A stretch of DNA of 7,461 nt, taken from Candidatus Poribacteria bacterium. GTDB taxonomy: Bacteria; Poribacteria; WGA-4E; DTYX01. The DNA lies in contig DTYX01000922.1 in assembly GCA_012961655.1 (NCBI GenBank), positions 1-7,461 on the forward strand. The letters run 5' to 3'. The notes under the pieces were generated by a model that worked only from the letters and a program-made list of their open reading frames with translations, did not search any database and had not been told where the DNA came from. Both the position numbers and the translations under genes were made by a program. This document shows, one piece after another, positions 6,145-7,461 of this stretch (position 1 is the first letter of the stretch; every line of letters starts with the position of its first letter).

Positions 6145-6171
6145 GAGCGCCGCACTGACCAGGTGACGCTC
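6145..6171. other. Short imperfect hairpin after small gene
   Basis: GAGCG (6145-6149) can pair with CGCTC (6167-6171), and CAC with GTG inside it can extend the stem. It has no U-tract of its own. It sits between the small gene's stop and the strong terminator at 6188, where it might protect the 3' end of the message. Confidence 0.3.
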
Positions 6172-6187
6172 GCAACCCCCCCTGCTT

Positions 6188-6232
6188 AAAAAAGCCCTTC
6201 TGAGGCACTTCGAGCCTCAGAGGGGCTTTTTT
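6188..6232 (+). terminator. Strong, probably bidirectional intrinsic terminator
   Basis: The left arm at 6188-6206 (six A, then GCCC...GAGGC) pairs with 6214-6232 (GCCTC...GGGGC, then six T) as a 19-bp stem with one G-T wobble and a 7-base loop. The A-tract on one side and the T-tract on the other let it work in both directions. It ends the small gene's transcript and isolates the exoribonuclease gene. Confidence 0.95.
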
Positions 6233-6238
6233 GTTGCT
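6223..6238 (+). promoter_or_regulatory. Possible -24/-12 (sigma-54-type) element before RNase R gene
   Basis: GGGC at 6223-6226 and TTGCT at 6234-6238 place the GG and GC dinucleotides exactly ten bases apart, as in sigma-54 promoters. The -12 half matches TTGCW fully, but the -24 half matches only GGC. The predicted transcript start near 6249 would leave a short leader that includes the AAGGAG site. The overlap with the terminator's T-tract means this may be coincidence. Confidence 0.2.
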
Positions 6239-6260
6239 TGCAGTTTAGCAAAATATAAGA

Positions 6261-6266
6261 AAGGAG
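6261..6266 (+). promoter_or_regulatory. Ribosome binding site AAGGAG of RNase R gene
   Basis: AAGGAG lies five bases before the ATG at 6272. It supports this start, which matters because the encoded protein has a shorter N-terminus than many RNase R proteins. Confidence 0.85.
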
Positions 6267-6271
6267 CAAAG

Positions 6272-7461
6272 ATGCAAATCGGATTACTTCAGCAAGAACT
6301 TTTAAAAATTAAACAGAAGCTTTATCCTGAAACAAATCATTCTCGCCCTCCACAATATGTTACAGGCAAGATAAGAATGCTGGAAAGCGGCGATGCGCTC
6401 TGCATTATAGAAGAGACGGAAGAGAGTGTTTTTATCCACCGTAACCAGCTTTCAGGCGCTATGCAGGATGATATAGTCGCAATCGAGCTTAGACATAACA
6501 ACGGCAGGAAAAAAGGTGAAGTTATAGAAATACTAAAAAGGGAACGCTCCTTTTTAGTTGGTCAACTCTCTTTAGAAAACGGATATGCGCTTGTGACACC
6601 CATATACCGCGAAATTCCAAATCAAATTAAGGTCAAAAATCATCAAGCTAAGGATAAAGACTACGTTTTGGTGAAATTAAGCGATGCTGGTGATGGTTAT
6701 CCCTACGGTAGTATTGAAGAGATCCTGGGTGCTCCTCAAACTCCCTTCATCGACGAAAAGTTAATTATATACAAATACCAACTGCCTCATAGGTTTAAAA
6801 ACAGGGCTCTGGAAGAAGCTGAACGCATTCCCTCCTCTATATCAGATGAGGAAATAAGAAATCGAGTCGATTTAAGAAGAGAGCGAATATTTACAATCGA
6901 TGGCGAAGATGCTAAGGATTTTGACGATGCTGTATCTATCAAAAGGTTAGCGAATGGGCACTATCTACTCGGCGTCCACATCGCCGATGTCAGCCACTAT
7001 GTTAAGGAGGGTTCAGCACTGGACGCGGAAGCCTACGAACGGGGGACAAGCGTTTACTTCGCTAATCAGATGGTAATTCCGATGTTTCCACCGAGACTAT
7101 CGGAGGATATTCTTAGCCTCATTCCTCATAAAAATAGGTTAGCGATTTCCTGTATCTTCGAGTTTGATGAGAAGGGAAAACCCGTGGGTTCAGTTGATAT
7201 TTTCCCATCCGTTATCCGCAGCCGAGCGCACCTTAGCTATAATCAGGTGAATGATATACTGGAAGGCAGAACACCGAAAACTGTAATAAATCCACATATC
7301 CCCAATGATTTGGAGCTCATGGCAAAACTAGCTTCTATTCTGCGAGAGAATAGATTGGGGAATGGCAGTCTAAATTTGAACCTACCTGAGCCAGGTTTTG
7401 TTTTTAATGAAAATGGGGAAGTTACGGATATAAAAGAAGCAGGAAGAGGCGTTGCCCATGA
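6272..7461 (+). CDS. rnr: RNase R/RNase II family 3'-5' exoribonuclease, 3' partial
   Basis: This gene encodes a processive, magnesium-dependent 3'-to-5' exoribonuclease that degrades RNA in the cytoplasm. The frame runs off the right edge after 396 complete codons; full-length relatives have about 650-800 residues. Residues of about 28-85 look like the first cold-shock/OB domain (VTGKIRMLESGDALCI, then VFIHRNQL), and about 95-165 like the second. The RNB catalytic domain begins near residue 205 with IDGEDAKDFDDA. Its aspartates D210, D216, D218 and D219 match the four metal-binding aspartates of RNase II (D201, D207, D209, D210 in E. coli). Further family motifs are LLGVHIADVSHYV, the YERGTSVYF region, PMFPPRLSED and RSRAHLSYNQV. 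The rest of RNB and the S1 domain lie outside the window. There is no N-terminal winged-helix domain. A terminator separates it from the genes to its left, so it is independently transcribed. RNase R is favoured over RNase II from the PMFPPRLSED context and bacterial commonness, but without the C-terminus this is not certain. Confidence 0.93.
   Translation, partial: MQIGLLQQELLKIKQKLYPETNHSRPPQYVTGKIRMLESGDALCIIEETEESVFIHRNQLSGAMQDDIVAIELRHNNGRKKGEVIEILKRERSFLVGQLSLENGYALVTPIYREIPNQIKVKNHQAKDKDYVLVKLSDAGDGYPYGSIEEILGAPQTPFIDEKLIIYKYQLPHRFKNRALEEAERIPSSISDEEIRNRVDLRRERIFTIDGEDAKDFDDAVSIKRLANGHYLLGVHIADVSHYVKEGSALDAEAYERGTSVYFANQMVIPMFPPRLSEDILSLIPHKNRLAISCIFEFDEKGKPVGSVDIFPSVIRSRAHLSYNQVNDILEGRTPKTVINPHIPNDLELMAKLASILRENRLGNGSLNLNLPEPGFVFNENGEVTDIKEAGRGVAH

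Noticed and set aside
5928..6155. Minus-strand reading frame opposite the small protein gene
   Set aside because: It has no ribosome binding site, no family pattern, and lies over a better-supported + strand gene.
6231..6259. Sigma-70-type promoter TTGTTG-N17-TATAAG before the exoribonuclease gene
   Set aside because: The predicted transcript would start near 6266, cutting off the AAGGAG site, so it does not fit the visible ribosome binding site; the -35 match is also weak.

Overview
The window is bacterial: compact genes in tight operon order, Shine-Dalgarno sites (AGGAGG, GGAGGT, AAGGAG), and intrinsic terminators with U-tracts. Base composition looks moderate in GC. The species cannot be fixed from the sequence. 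All supported genes are on the + strand.

Positions 2-5604 hold a three-gene operon that looks like a self-contained, highly divergent sigma-54-type transcription machine. The first gene enters from the left edge. It is the end of an RNA polymerase beta subunit fused in frame to a compact beta' subunit with the catalytic NADFDGD motif. The second gene (gap of 3 bases) encodes a miniaturised sigma-54 (RpoN) relative. It keeps an activator-region-like helix, an acidic linker, the HTH and a recognisable RpoN box, but lacks most of the core-binding domain. The third gene (13-base overlap) encodes a sigma-54-activator-type AAA+ ATPase. It has intact Walker A, Walker B and arginine-finger motifs, a substituted GAFTGA loop (GSWTDL), and no C-terminal HTH. 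The inferred division of labour is core enzyme, promoter-recognition factor and ATP-driven promoter-opening factor. This assignment rests on motif-level alignment by eye and on synteny. I know of no described bacterial RNA polymerase that travels with its own dedicated sigma-54 and activator.

Positions 5605-5917 are non-coding. They contain an AT-rich stretch with an 8-base direct repeat and an intrinsic terminator (5828-5869). A 65-residue basic protein with two copies of a G-x-x-D-G motif follows (5918-6115), then a long, probably bidirectional terminator (6188-6232).

From 6272 to the right edge lies the N-terminal half of an RNase R/RNase II family exoribonuclease with all four catalytic aspartates of the RNB domain. 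It appears to be an ordinary RNA-turnover gene in a separate transcription unit, and it suggests a chromosomal rather than a viral setting.
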